Positions 47,082 to 56,583 of a DNA stretch of 64,000 nucleotides are shown one piece after another. The position numbers and the translations under genes were made by a program. The notes beneath the pieces are model-generated. The model ran no database searches. It saw only the letters and a program-made list of their open reading frames with translations, and had not been told where the DNA came from. Origin of the DNA: Streptomyces chartreusis NRRL 3882 (GTDB lineage Bacteria > Actinomycetota > Actinomycetes > Streptomycetales > Streptomycetaceae); contig NZ_LT963352.1 of NCBI RefSeq assembly GCF_900236475.1, positions 5,956,001 to 6,020,000 on the forward strand. The letters run 5' to 3'. The number at the start of each line of letters is the position of its first letter. Positions within the stretch are counted from its first letter, which is position 1.

Positions 47082-47120
47082 AGGCGGACCTCACTTCCCT
47101 CACGGGAAGCGGGTCCGCCT
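47082..47120 (+). terminator. Terminator after rpmA
   Basis: A two-part stem: AGGCGGACC (47082-47090) pairs with GGTCCGCCT (47112-47120), and inside it CTTCCC pairs with GGGAAG. It is followed by TTTCG. Confidence 0.85.
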
Positions 47121-47192
47121 TTCGCGTGTTACGCAGAGAACAACCCCGTACAACCCGTACACAACGGCCGTACATCACTGGAGGCACACACA

Positions 47193-48629
47193 ATGACCAC
47201 CTTCGTGGACCGCGTCGAACTGCATGTCGCCGCGGGTAACGGAGGTCACGGCTGTGCCTCCGTCCACCGTGAGAAGTTCAAGCCGCTGGGCGGGCCCGAC
47301 GGCGGCAACGGCGGTCGCGGCGGGGACGTGATCCTCACCGTCGACCAGTCCGTCACCACGCTCCTCGACTACCACCACTCCCCGCACCGCAAGGCCACGA
47401 ACGGCAAGCCCGGCGAGGGCGGCAACCGCTTCGGCAAGGACGGACAGGACCTCGTCCTGCCGGTGCCGGACGGCACGGTGGTGCTCGACAAGGCGGGCAA
47501 CGTCCTCGCCGACCTGGTCGGCCACGGCACGTCGTACATCGCCGCGCAGGGCGGCCGGGGCGGGCTCGGCAACGCGGCGCTGGCGTCCGCGCGGCGCAAG
47601 GCGCCCGGGTTCGCGCTGCTCGGCGAGCCGGGAGACGTGCGGGAAGTCGTCCTGGAGCTGAAGACGGTCGCCGACGTGGCGCTCGTCGGATACCCGAGCG
47701 CCGGCAAGTCGTCCCTGATCTCGGTACTGAGCGCCGCCAAGCCGAAGATCGCCGACTACCCGTTCACCACGCTCGTGCCGAACCTCGGTGTCGTCACGGC
47801 CGGCTCGACGGTGTACACGGTCGCCGACGTGCCCGGGCTGATCCCGGGAGCCAGCCAGGGCAAGGGCCTGGGCCTGGAGTTCCTGCGGCACGTGGAGCGG
47901 TGCAGTGTGCTCGTGCACGTCCTGGACACCGCCACGCTGGAGTCGGACCGCGACCCGGCCTCCGACCTCGACGCCATCGAGGAGGAGCTGCGGCAGTACG
48001 GCGGGCTGGACAACCGTCCGCGGATCGTCGTGCTGAACAAGATCGACGTACCGGACGGCAAGGGCCTGGCCGAGATGGTGCGGCCCGACCTGGAGGAGCG
48101 CGGGTACCGCGTGTTCGAGGTGTCGGCCGTGGCGCACATGGGGCTGAAGGAGCTGTCGTACGCGCTCGGCGAGCTCGTGGCGAAGGCGCGGGCCGCGAAG
48201 CCGAAGGAAGAGGCCACGCGGATCGTGATCCGGCCCAAGGCCGTGGACGACACCGGCTTCACGGTGACGCGCGAGGCCGACGGCCTGTTCCGGGTACGGG
48301 GCGAGAAGCCCGAGCGCTGGGTGCGGCAGACCGACTTCAACAACGACGAGGCGGTCGGCTACCTGGCGGACCGGCTCAACCGGCTCGGGGTCGAAGAGGA
48401 ACTGATGAAGGCGGGGGCCCGGAGCGGCGACGGTGTCGCCATCGGTCCCGAGGAGAACGCCGTGGTCTTCGACTGGGAGCCGTCCGTGATGGCCGGGGCG
48501 GAGATGCTCGGCCGGCGCGGTGAGGACCACCGGTTGGAAGAGGCGCGGCCGGCCGCGCAGCGCCGCAGGGACCGGCAGGCCGAGCGGGACGACGCGCAGC
48601 GGGAGTTCGACGACTTCGAGCCGTTCTGA
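47193..48629 (+). CDS. obg: GTPase Obg/CgtA, ribosome assembly and stress
   Basis: A 478-aa protein. The glycine-rich Obg fold (residues 1 to about 158, with GGNGGRGG and KPGEGGNRFGKDGQD) is followed by the G domain with G1 GYPSAGKSS, G3 DVPG and G4 NKID, and a C-terminal OCT domain ending in an acidic tail (DDAQREFDDFEPF). In Streptomyces Obg influences the onset of aerial growth. ATG 47193 has GGAGG upstream. Confidence 0.97.
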   Translation: MTTFVDRVELHVAAGNGGHGCASVHREKFKPLGGPDGGNGGRGGDVILTVDQSVTTLLDYHHSPHRKATNGKPGEGGNRFGKDGQDLVLPVPDGTVVLDKAGNVLADLVGHGTSYIAAQGGRGGLGNAALASARRKAPGFALLGEPGDVREVVLELKTVADVALVGYPSAGKSSLISVLSAAKPKIADYPFTTLVPNLGVVTAGSTVYTVADVPGLIPGASQGKGLGLEFLRHVERCSVLVHVLDTATLESDRDPASDLDAIEEELRQYGGLDNRPRIVVLNKIDVPDGKGLAEMVRPDLEERGYRVFEVSAVAHMGLKELSYALGELVAKARAAKPKEEATRIVIRPKAVDDTGFTVTREADGLFRVRGEKPERWVRQTDFNNDEAVGYLADRLNRLGVEEELMKAGARSGDGVAIGPEENAVVFDWEPSVMAGAEMLGRRGEDHRLEEARPAAQRRRDRQAERDDAQREFDDFEPF

Positions 48630-48772
48630 GTCCGATCCGGGCTGACCAAGAGCAGACTCTGGGCGGATCCCGAGGCAACCTAGTCGTACACCGGTGAGTC
48701 GTACTGGGCAGTCCGGATGAGGATCTTGTTCCTCTCCGTGCTCCAACTGCCCAGCGGATCACCGGAGTTCAC

Positions 48773-50269
48773 GTGCCCCGTCCCATGAGCAAGCGCAGGA
48801 TCAGCCGAGGAGTCGCGGCGGCCATCGCGGTCGTCGCGGCCGTCACCGCCCCGGCGGTCGCGCACGCCGCCGACGCCGCCTCCGAGGGCCCGGCCGCCAC
48901 GGCGAAGCTCCGCGACGACTTCAACGGCGACGGCTACCAGGACCTGGCCGTCGCCGCCCCGCGCGGCAAGGTGAGCGGCAAGGCGCGCGCCGGATACGTG
49001 GCCGTCGTGTACGGCTCGGCGAAGGGCATCGACCTCGCCCACAAGCAGGTCATCAGCCAGGACACCCCGGGCATACCCGGTGCCGCCGAGGCCGAGGACC
49101 ACTACGGCGACGGGCTGGCCGCCGGTGACCTGGACGGCGACGGCTACGCCGACCTGGTCGTGGGCGCGCAGGGCGAGGACGTCGGGGACGTCATCAGCGC
49201 CGGAACCCTCGCCGTGCTGTGGGGCGGGCCGCAGGGCCTGTCCGGCGGTACCGCCGTGGCCACCGGCACGGAGGAGGACCGCGTCGACCCGCTCCACCCG
49301 GTGCTCGGCGACTTCAACGGTGACGGTCACCTGGACCTCGCCACCGGCAACCGCCTGCTGTACGGGCCGTTCGACCGTACCGCCGGCGCCGCGAGCAGCC
49401 ACCGCCTCGCCCTGGAGGCCGAGTACGTCACGGACGACGTGAGTGCCGGTGACGTCGACCACGACGGCATCACGGACCTGGTCGCGCTCATCCACGACCA
49501 CAGCGACGACGACCTGCACGACCCGGACGCCAAGCACCGCCGCGCGGTCCATCTGCGCGGCACCCCGGACGGGCTGAGCGCCCCCGCCCCGCTGGAGAAC
49601 CCCGACGGCACGCGGATGCGCGGTGGCGAGAGCCTCGGCATCGGCGACGTGGACAAGGACGGGTACGGCGACCTCGTCATCGGCCGTCCGCTCGACGGCT
49701 CGGGTGAAGTCCCGCTCGACGACCCGTTGCTGAAGGGCGGCCAGATCGGTGTCGTGTACGGCTCGGCCGACGGCCCCGACACCTCCCGTACGACGATCAT
49801 CACGCAGGGCACGCCCGGTGTGCCCGGCAGCCCGGAGTGGGGCGACGGCTTCGGCGGGGGCATCTCCGTCGGGGACGTCGACGGCGACGGCTACGCCGAC
49901 GTCTCCACCGGAAGCGGGACCGAGAGCATCAGGGACGTGTACGCGGCTGGGCAGATCACCGTCCTGCGCGGCGGGAAGTCCGGGCTGACCGGCGACGGCG
50001 CCCTGGCCATGAACCAGAACACCGCGAACGTCCCGGGGACGGCGGAGCAGAACGACTTCTTCGGCGCCGAGACCGAGCTGCTCGACGTCAACGGCGACGG
50101 CCGGCCCGAGCTGTTCGCCGGCGCCACCGGCGAGAACCGGGACGGGGGAGTCTGGGCGTTCCCCAACCCGGTCGACGCTCCCGCCGCCACCGGCTCGGTC
50201 AGCTTCGGCGCGGGCACCCTCGGCACCGTCGCGGACGGCTCCGCCCTCGGCGCGGGCTTCGCCCGGTGA
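48773..50269 (+). CDS. Secreted FG-GAP (integrin-like propeller) protein
   Basis: A 498-aa protein. The signal peptide is basic KRR, then GVAAAIAVVAAVTAPAVAHA (cleavage probably after AHA). Seven calcium-binding FG-GAP repeats of the DxNxDGxxDL type are visible: DFNGDGYQDLAV, DLDGDGYADLVVG, DFNGDGHLDLATG, DVDHDGITDLVAL, DVDKDGYGDLVIG, DVDGDGYADVSTG and DVNGDGRPELFAG. This predicts an extracellular beta-propeller; the ligand is unknown. GTG 48773 has CCGGAG 5 nt upstream; ATG 48788 is the alternative. Confidence 0.9.
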   Translation: MPRPMSKRRISRGVAAAIAVVAAVTAPAVAHAADAASEGPAATAKLRDDFNGDGYQDLAVAAPRGKVSGKARAGYVAVVYGSAKGIDLAHKQVISQDTPGIPGAAEAEDHYGDGLAAGDLDGDGYADLVVGAQGEDVGDVISAGTLAVLWGGPQGLSGGTAVATGTEEDRVDPLHPVLGDFNGDGHLDLATGNRLLYGPFDRTAGAASSHRLALEAEYVTDDVSAGDVDHDGITDLVALIHDHSDDDLHDPDAKHRRAVHLRGTPDGLSAPAPLENPDGTRMRGGESLGIGDVDKDGYGDLVIGRPLDGSGEVPLDDPLLKGGQIGVVYGSADGPDTSRTTIITQGTPGVPGSPEWGDGFGGGISVGDVDGDGYADVSTGSGTESIRDVYAAGQITVLRGGKSGLTGDGALAMNQNTANVPGTAEQNDFFGAETELLDVNGDGRPELFAGATGENRDGGVWAFPNPVDAPAATGSVSFGAGTLGTVADGSALGAGFAR

Positions 50270-50448
50270 TCCCTGACTGATCATCTGTCAGACCCGCCCC
50301 GGCAACGGCTTGTTCCGATGCTGGCGGTGGGTCTCCTTTTGTCTGCTTAGTTGTCATGTACGTGAACCCCGGCGTTCAGCGGGCGGACCGCCCGCGAGCG
50401 TGAAGCTTCCCAGTGTCCAAGTGGCCAGCGAGGTAAGGGAGTCAGCCG

Positions 50449-51999
50449 ATGACCGGAGCAGTATCCCCCGACCGACGCCGCTTTCTGACCGCCGGTGCCG
50501 CGGTCCTCGGTGCCGCGGCCTCCGCCCAGCTGTGGCTTCCGGCCACCGCCCGCGGGGCCGAGACGCCGCTGCCCGACGGCGTGTTCAGCCTCGGCGTCGC
50601 CTCCGGGGACCCGCTGCCGGACGGCATCGTGCTGTGGACCCGGCTCGCCCCGGACCCGCTGAACGGCGGAGGCATGCCCGACCGGGTGGTGCCCGTGGAG
50701 TGGCAGCTCGCGGAGGACCACCGGTTCAGAAAGCTCGTCCGCCAGGGCACCGCCCAGGCCCGGCCCGAGTACGGGCACAGCGTTCACGTGGACGTACGCG
50801 GGCTGCGCCCGGACCGTACGTACTGGTACCGCTTCCGCACCAGCGGGCAGCTCTCGCCCACCGGCCGCACCCGTACCGCGCCCCACCCCTACAGCTCCGG
50901 TGGCTCCCTGCGCATGGCGCTGGCCTCCTGCCAGAACTGGCAGCACGGCTATTTCACGCCGTACGCCGACATGCTCGACCAGGACCCGGACGTCGTGGTG
51001 TTCGTCGGCGACTACATCTACGAGTCCACGCCGTCGGCGACGGGCGTACGACGCCACGAGGGGACCGGTGAGCCGTTCAGCCTCGCCCAGTACCGCAACC
51101 GGTACGCCCAGTACCGCACCGACGCGGACCTCGCGGCGATGCACGCGAACGCGCCCTTCGTGGTGACCTTCGACGACCACGAGGTGGACAACGACTTCGC
51201 CGGCGAGATCCCGCAGGACCCGGACAAGCAGCCGCACGACGCGTTCGTGGCCCGGCTGACCGCGGCCTACCAGGCGTTCTACGAGCACATGCCGGTCCGC
51301 GCCACCGCCGTCCCTTCGGGTCCGCACATCCGGATGTACCGCCGCCTGGAGTTCGGCCGGCTGGCCCGCCTCAACGTCCTGGACACCCGGCAGTACCGCA
51401 GCGACCAGGCCACCAGTCAGGCCGGTGCCCAGGACCCGTCGCTGACCATGCTGGGCGCCCGGCAGAAGCAGTGGCTGCTGAACGGGCTCCAGGACTCCCC
51501 GGCCCGCTGGAACCTGATCGCCTCGCAGATCATGATGGCCGAGACGGACCTCAAGGTCGGCGAGGGCAAGCTCTGGTTCTACGACGCCTGGGACGGCTAC
51601 CAGGCCGAACGCAACCGCTTCCTCCAGGAGTTCAAGCAGGTCCGCAACCCCGTCGTGCTGTCCGGCGACCGGCACCTGACGATGATCAGCGACCTCAAGG
51701 AGGACTACGCCGACCCGGACTCCGCGGTCGTCGGCGCCGAGTTCGTCGGCACCTCCATCTCCAGCAACGGCGACCAGGACCAGGCGGCCTTCCGCAAGGA
51801 GTGGGACCCGCGGCGCCCGGACAACCCGCACTGGAAGCTGCTCGACGCACACCGCGGCTACCACCTCTTCGACATCGGCCGCGGCGGCATCGACGCGCAG
51901 GTGAGGGTGGTCGACACCGTTCGGCAGCCGTCGGCGACGCCGAGCACGCTGGCCAGGCTGCGGGTCGAGGCGGGCCGGCCGGGCGTCGAGGTGGTCTGA
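50449..51999 (+). CDS. phoD: PhoD-family alkaline phosphatase/phosphodiesterase, Tat-exported
   Basis: A 516-aa protein with a twin-arginine signal (DRRRFLTAGAAVLGAAASAQ) and PhoD motifs: GVASGDPLPDGIVLWTRL, the metal-binding FVGDYIYES and FDDHEVDND, and LSGDRHLTM. PhoD enzymes hydrolyse phosphodiesters, including wall teichoic acids, which fits the teichoic-type genes downstream. Control by PhoP would be expected, but the upstream region has only a lone GTTCAC-like half site (complement of 50362-50367). ATG 50449 has GGTAAGGGAG upstream. Confidence 0.93.
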   Translation: MTGAVSPDRRRFLTAGAAVLGAAASAQLWLPATARGAETPLPDGVFSLGVASGDPLPDGIVLWTRLAPDPLNGGGMPDRVVPVEWQLAEDHRFRKLVRQGTAQARPEYGHSVHVDVRGLRPDRTYWYRFRTSGQLSPTGRTRTAPHPYSSGGSLRMALASCQNWQHGYFTPYADMLDQDPDVVVFVGDYIYESTPSATGVRRHEGTGEPFSLAQYRNRYAQYRTDADLAAMHANAPFVVTFDDHEVDNDFAGEIPQDPDKQPHDAFVARLTAAYQAFYEHMPVRATAVPSGPHIRMYRRLEFGRLARLNVLDTRQYRSDQATSQAGAQDPSLTMLGARQKQWLLNGLQDSPARWNLIASQIMMAETDLKVGEGKLWFYDAWDGYQAERNRFLQEFKQVRNPVVLSGDRHLTMISDLKEDYADPDSAVVGAEFVGTSISSNGDQDQAAFRKEWDPRRPDNPHWKLLDAHRGYHLFDIGRGGIDAQVRVVDTVRQPSATPSTLARLRVEAGRPGVEVV

Positions 52000-52601
52000 C
52001 CCGGCCCCTGACACACACGTGAGCCCGGCACTCCTCGGAGCGCCGGGCTCCTCGCCGTACGAGACGTGTGATCCTTGTGAGAAGTCCGACCCGGGCTGTC
52101 GGCGTATTGTTCTCGCCGAGATCGAAATGCTGCGGAATCTTAACCAGGAATTCCGCGCGGCAATGAGCTGACGGACGAGTCGCATTCGCGGCTTGCCCGG
52201 GACGGCGCGCCCACGCATATGAAGAACGCGTGCAGCCCCACGCCCGGGGGCGTGAAGATCCGCGGACGGCGGTGGGCCGCTCGACAGCCGCCGCGACCGG
52301 CGACGGGGCGACGGTGCGGGCGGCACCGTCAAAGCGCGTACCGTGCACCAGACATCGTCCAAGGAACTCGTGAAGGTCCTCGGTCACCGCCGTCTCAAGC
52401 GGCTCCGACGTCGCTGAGCATCTGTGGAGTTACTCACAGCGCATTTCCCCGAGGGGCGCGGAACCGTCTCACCAATCACCAGGAGTGGGAGGTGAATGAC
52501 AGGTTGCGCGCACATATGCGGCAGAGGTCGCTCACCTTGCACTGCGGTAACCACAAGTGGGACCATTTCCAAGTTCCCTGTCGCCCCAAGGTAGGTCACC
52601 T
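52000..52601. other. Intergenic stretch, no gene seen
   Basis: About 600 bp between phoD and the cytidylyltransferase/SDR gene. It starts with the phoD terminator and is more AT-rich than its surroundings from about 52100 to 52180 and again from 52430 to 52600. I see no convincing ORF, tRNA or promoter pair. The long distance leaves room for a leader or a small RNA. Confidence 0.55.
52021..52050 (+). terminator. Terminator after phoD
   Basis: GAGCCCGGC (52021-52029) pairs with GCCGGGCTC (52042-52050). The 12-nt loop contains CTC/GAG, which can extend the stem. Confidence 0.75.
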
Positions 52602-54098
52602 GTGTCCCAGCACATAGCCAAGCCCCGTACCACCGCAGTGATCCTGGCCGGTGGCACCGGTCAGCGGGTGGGTCTGTCGATCCCCAAGCAGCTGCTGAAG
52701 ATCGCCGGCAAGGCAGTCATCGAGCACACGCTGACCACCTTCGAGAACGCGGACTCGATCGACGACATCATCGTGCTGATGGCACCCGGCTACGTGCCCG
52801 ACGTCGAGAAGATCGTCGCGAAGGCCGGATTCAAGAAGGTCTCGAAGATCATCGAGGGCGGCGCCACGCGGAACGAGACCACGGAGCGCGCCATCTCGGC
52901 CCTGGGCGAGGGCCTGGCCGAGGGCGAGGACGCCAACGTCCTCTTCCACGACGCCGTGCGCCCCCTGCTGTCGCAGCGCGTCATCGACGACTGCGTCGCC
53001 GCGCTGGAGCGCTACCAGGCCGTCGACGTGGCCATCCCCTCCGCCGACACCATCATCGTCACGCGCACGCACGGCGAGGACGGCGAGTTCATCACCGAGA
53101 TCCCGGACCGCTCCCGGCTGCGCCGCGGCCAGACCCCGCAGGCCTTCAAGCTGTCCACGATCAGGCGGGCCTACGAGGTCGCCGCCGGCGACCCCAACTT
53201 CCAGGCCACCGACGACTGCTCCGTCGTGCTCAAGTACCTGCCGGACGTGCCGATCCACGTCGTCGCGGGTGACGAGTACAACATGAAGGTCACCCAGCCC
53301 GTCGACGTCTTCATCGCCGACAAGCTCTTCCAGCTGGCCTCCACCGCCGCGCCCGAGCAGGTCTCCGAGGACGCCTACCGCGAGCTGCTGACCGGCAAGA
53401 CGGTCGTCGTCTTCGGCGGCTCCTACGGCATCGGCAAGGACATCGCCGAACTCGCCGAGTCCTACGGCGCCAAGGTCTACGCGCTGGGCCGCTCCACCAC
53501 CGGCACCCACGTGGAGAACCCGGAGGAGGTCGACGACGCCCTGTCCAAGGCCTACGCCGAGACCGGCCGCATCGACTACGTGGTCAACACCGCCGGCGTG
53601 CTGCGCATCGGCAAGCTCGCCGAGACCGACAACGCCACCATCGAAGAGGCGCTGAAGGTCAACTACCTGGCCCCGGTGCAGATCGCCCGTTCGTCGTACA
53701 AGTACCTGTCCGAGACCAAGGGCCAGCTGCTCCTCTACACCTCCAGCAGCTACACCCGCGGCCGCGCCGAGTACAGCCTGTACTCCTCCACCAAGGCCGC
53801 CATGGTGAACCTCACCCAGGCCCTGTCCGACGAGTGGGCCGGTGACGGCGTCCGCGTCAACTGCATCAACCCGGAGCGCACGGCCACCCCGATGCGCACC
53901 AAGGCTTTCGGCCAGGAGCCGGCCGGCTCGCTGCTGTCCTCCGAAGCCGTGGCCCGCACCTCGCTCGACGTGCTGCTGTCCGAGCTGACCGGACACGTCA
54001 TCGACGTCCGCCAGCAGGACCCGACCGCCGGTGCGGCCCGCGCCTCCGGCTTCGAGCAGGCACTGGCCTCCGTGCTGGACCGGCAGGACGGCGTGTAA
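52602..54098 (+). CDS. Fused IspD-type cytidylyltransferase and short-chain reductase
   Basis: A 498-aa fusion. The N-terminal half (1 to about 250) is an IspD/TarI-type nucleotidyltransferase: VILAGGTGQRVGLSIPKQLLKI, FHDAVRPLL, and RGQTPQAFK. The C-terminal half (about 265-490) is an SDR with the cofactor loop GGSYGIGKDIA, NTAG, and catalytic Tyr/Lys in YSLYSSTKA. H. influenzae Bcs1 has this layout, reducing ribulose-5-phosphate and making CDP-ribitol; the same reaction is inferred here. The product would feed the TagF-like transferases nearby. GTG 52602 has AAGGTAGGT upstream. Confidence 0.85.
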   Translation: MSQHIAKPRTTAVILAGGTGQRVGLSIPKQLLKIAGKAVIEHTLTTFENADSIDDIIVLMAPGYVPDVEKIVAKAGFKKVSKIIEGGATRNETTERAISALGEGLAEGEDANVLFHDAVRPLLSQRVIDDCVAALERYQAVDVAIPSADTIIVTRTHGEDGEFITEIPDRSRLRRGQTPQAFKLSTIRRAYEVAAGDPNFQATDDCSVVLKYLPDVPIHVVAGDEYNMKVTQPVDVFIADKLFQLASTAAPEQVSEDAYRELLTGKTVVVFGGSYGIGKDIAELAESYGAKVYALGRSTTGTHVENPEEVDDALSKAYAETGRIDYVVNTAGVLRIGKLAETDNATIEEALKVNYLAPVQIARSSYKYLSETKGQLLLYTSSSYTRGRAEYSLYSSTKAAMVNLTQALSDEWAGDGVRVNCINPERTATPMRTKAFGQEPAGSLLSSEAVARTSLDVLLSELTGHVIDVRQQDPTAGAARASGFEQALASVLDRQDGV

Positions 54099-54124
54099 TA
54101 ATTGGCGCCAAATAGACTTCGGTA

Positions 54125-54188
54125 ATTCAGGCCTCTGCGCCCTCCTGTTAACGGCTTCGTCAACAGGAGTGTTCGCAGGGGCCTGAAT
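54125..54188 (+). terminator. Long 64-nt hairpin upstream of the first TagF-like gene
   Basis: The outer stem is ATTCAGGCCTCTGCG (54125-54139) with CGCAGGGGCCTGAAT (54174-54188), 15 bp with one G-U pair. The inner stem is CTCCTGTT (54142-54149) with AACAGGAG (54162-54169), plus ACG/CGT around GCTT. It may terminate the upstream gene or fold in the leader of the downstream one. Confidence 0.7.
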
Positions 54189-54270
54189 CCATACAGTCTC
54201 GCGAATATTCACAGACCAGCCGCATTCTAGAACCAAGACCGGCACACCCCTCCCAAGAGCAGGTTTCTCC

Positions 54271-56382
54271 GTGATATCCACCGCTATTCGCGTCGCCCGG
54301 GTGGGCAGCGCGGCCGAGCTGGCCGCGGCGGTCCTCATGATGCTGGGCTTCCCCTGCCTCATGCTGGCCGCGCTCGTCCCGAGCGTCCCCGCCTTCGCGG
54401 CAGCGGCCGCCGTGACGTACCTGGCGGACCACTATCTGCACCGCAAGGGCAGCTATCTGATCAACCGCCTCAGCAAGGTGCGGGCGGGCCTGTCGATCCG
54501 CTTCCTGATCCGGCAGCTGCTCCTCGTCCTGCTGCTGGCCCGGCTGTCCCTCGCGGACAACCTGATCTACTACGGGGCGATCGCCTGCTTCATCGCCTTC
54601 TACGGTCTCCAGGCCCCGCACGGCGCGCTGGTCCAGCTGATCCGCAACCGCCGCCGCATGCCGGTCGCCACGCGCAACATCGACCTGAAGTCGCGCATCC
54701 GCATCCCGGACGCCCCGCCGCGCCGGCTGCTGCACCGCTCCGCCGAGAAGATGCTGCACCTCGACCTCTTCGCGGTCGCCGGCATCCTGCTCGCCGCGCA
54801 GGTGAAGTCCGCCCTCGTCGGCTTCGTCGGCATCGGCATCACGGTGGCCGTCGCCTCCCTGTACGTGCTGGCGCTCATGCCGTACGTGCGGGGCCGGAAG
54901 ATCCCGCCGAACGCCGAGAAGGTGCTGGCCGCCGTCGACAACTGGCTGGGCGAGTACAAGCCGGAGACGGTCCTGTACTTCTCCGGTTCCAAGGACTCCG
55001 CGTACCAGGTGAACATGTGGCTGGACACCATGGAGAACCTGGACTCCAAGCCGCTGATCATCCTGCGTGAGCGGGCCATCCTGAACAACCTCGCGCCGAC
55101 CACGGTCCCCGTCATCTGCGTGCCCGGAGGGGTGCACCTGATGAACATGGACCTGTCCACGGTGCGGGTCGCGCTCTACGCGGCGAACGTCGGCAAGAAC
55201 ATCCACATGCTGCGCGTGCCCACCATGAAGCACGTCTTCATCGGCCACGGCGACAGCGACAAGCTCGCCAGCGTCAACCCGTTCAGCAAGGTCTACGACG
55301 AGGTGTGGACGGCCGGCCGCGCGGGCCGCGACCGCTACGCCATCGCCGACGTCGGTGTCCGCGACGACGACATCGTCGAGGTCGGCCGCCCGCAGCTCGC
55401 CCCGATCCAGACCTGGCAGGGCGTGCCCGAGGGCCGGATCCCGACCGTGCTGTACGCCCCCACCTGGGAGGGCTGGGACGACAACCCCGGCAACACCTCG
55501 ATCCTGCTGGCCGGCGAGAACATCGTGAAGAAGCTGGTCGCGGCCGACCCGCCGGTGCGCGTCCTGTACAAGCCGCACCCCTTCACCGGCACGCGCAGCA
55601 AGGAGGCCAAGGCCGCCCACGAGCGCATCACCGCCCTGGTCCGGAAGGCCGCCGCCGAGCGCGCAACCGACTCGCGCTTCGTCACCGACAGCGCCGCCCA
55701 GGCGCAGGCCAGGACCGAGCTGGCCCGGATCGAGGCCCGGATCGCCCAGCTGGCCGGCACCGGCGGCGACAAGGGCCGCGACGAGGCCGAGGCCACCCGT
55801 GACGGGCAGGTCGACGTCGCCCGGCACGAGGAGGTCGCCCGGCTGCGCGCCGAGTGGAACGCCGCCTACTGGCGTTCCTTCCCCACCTGGGAGCACCGCG
55901 TCATCACCGGCGCCGAGCCGCGGTTGTACGACTGCTTCAACGTCTCCGACGCGATGGTCTCCGACATCTCCAGCGTGGTCTCCGACTTCATCGCGAGCGG
56001 CAAGCCGTACGCGGTCACCGACTCCGCGGAGGTGGGCGTCGAGGAGTTCAAGCGGAACAACACGGCCGTGCGTGCCGCGGTGATCCTGTCCAACAGCGCG
56101 GACGAGCTGGGCGAGCTGCTGAGCGCCGTCCGCGACCCGGCCGCCGACCCGCTGGCCGAGGACCGCAAGGAGCTCAAGCAGTACCTGCTGGGCCCGGACG
56201 AGCCGGCCTCCATCGACCAGTTCAACACCGCCGTCGCGAACCTCGCGCTCAAGGCCGAGACGCGCAATGTCGGCCAGGAGTCACGGATCGCGGCCGCCAC
56301 CGCCGAGGGAGAACTGGCGAACGCCGTGCCCGGGCAGCGGGTGTCCTCCGCCGGTGACACGGACGGCGTCGGCACGGGCTGA
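54271..56382 (+). CDS. CDP-glycerol/CDP-ribitol phosphotransferase-like protein (TagB/TagF family), copy 1
   Basis: A 703-aa protein. The N-terminal third (1 to about 210) has several transmembrane helices, unusual for plain TagF. The rest matches the TagB/TagF glycerophosphotransferase family: VLYFSGSKDSAYQVNMWL, HVFIGHGDSDK (catalytic-type His), KVYDEVWTAGRAGRDRY, VLYAPTWEGWDD, LYKPHPFTG and SDISSVVSDF. It likely polymerises or primes a polyol-phosphate wall polymer. It shares domain order and motifs with the 57860-59932 protein. GTG 54271 has AAGAGCAGG somewhat far upstream. Confidence 0.85.
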   Translation: MISTAIRVARVGSAAELAAAVLMMLGFPCLMLAALVPSVPAFAAAAAVTYLADHYLHRKGSYLINRLSKVRAGLSIRFLIRQLLLVLLLARLSLADNLIYYGAIACFIAFYGLQAPHGALVQLIRNRRRMPVATRNIDLKSRIRIPDAPPRRLLHRSAEKMLHLDLFAVAGILLAAQVKSALVGFVGIGITVAVASLYVLALMPYVRGRKIPPNAEKVLAAVDNWLGEYKPETVLYFSGSKDSAYQVNMWLDTMENLDSKPLIILRERAILNNLAPTTVPVICVPGGVHLMNMDLSTVRVALYAANVGKNIHMLRVPTMKHVFIGHGDSDKLASVNPFSKVYDEVWTAGRAGRDRYAIADVGVRDDDIVEVGRPQLAPIQTWQGVPEGRIPTVLYAPTWEGWDDNPGNTSILLAGENIVKKLVAADPPVRVLYKPHPFTGTRSKEAKAAHERITALVRKAAAERATDSRFVTDSAAQAQARTELARIEARIAQLAGTGGDKGRDEAEATRDGQVDVARHEEVARLRAEWNAAYWRSFPTWEHRVITGAEPRLYDCFNVSDAMVSDISSVVSDFIASGKPYAVTDSAEVGVEEFKRNNTAVRAAVILSNSADELGELLSAVRDPAADPLAEDRKELKQYLLGPDEPASIDQFNTAVANLALKAETRNVGQESRIAAATAEGELANAVPGQRVSSAGDTDGVGTG

Positions 56383-56397
56383 GCCGCCGGCCGCTTC

Positions 56398-56439
56398 AGA
56401 GTTCGGCCCCCGAGGAGCGCTCCTCGGGGGCCGAACTCT
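56398..56439 (+). terminator. Terminator after the first TagF-like gene
   Basis: A perfect 19-bp stem AGAGTTCGGCCCCCGAGGA (56398-56416) with its complement (56421-56439), a GCGC loop, then TTCTCG. It is one of the strongest hairpins in the window. Confidence 0.9.
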
Positions 56440-56583
56440 TTCTCGTTCCCGCTTCCTGTCGGTTCAGCATGTGATGTGACTCACTAATACGTGTGTTTGG
56501 GGCAACCGCTTGCCCCGATCACTCGTCTACCAAGTAGCGAATGAGGCGATACGGGGGGAATATCCCATTGACTAGGGGGAAAC

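Noticed and set aside
50355..50380. PHO box (PhoP operator) before phoD
   Set aside because: Only a single GTTCAC-like half site (complement of 50362-50367) was found; the second 11-bp repeat unit expected for a PHO box is not convincing.
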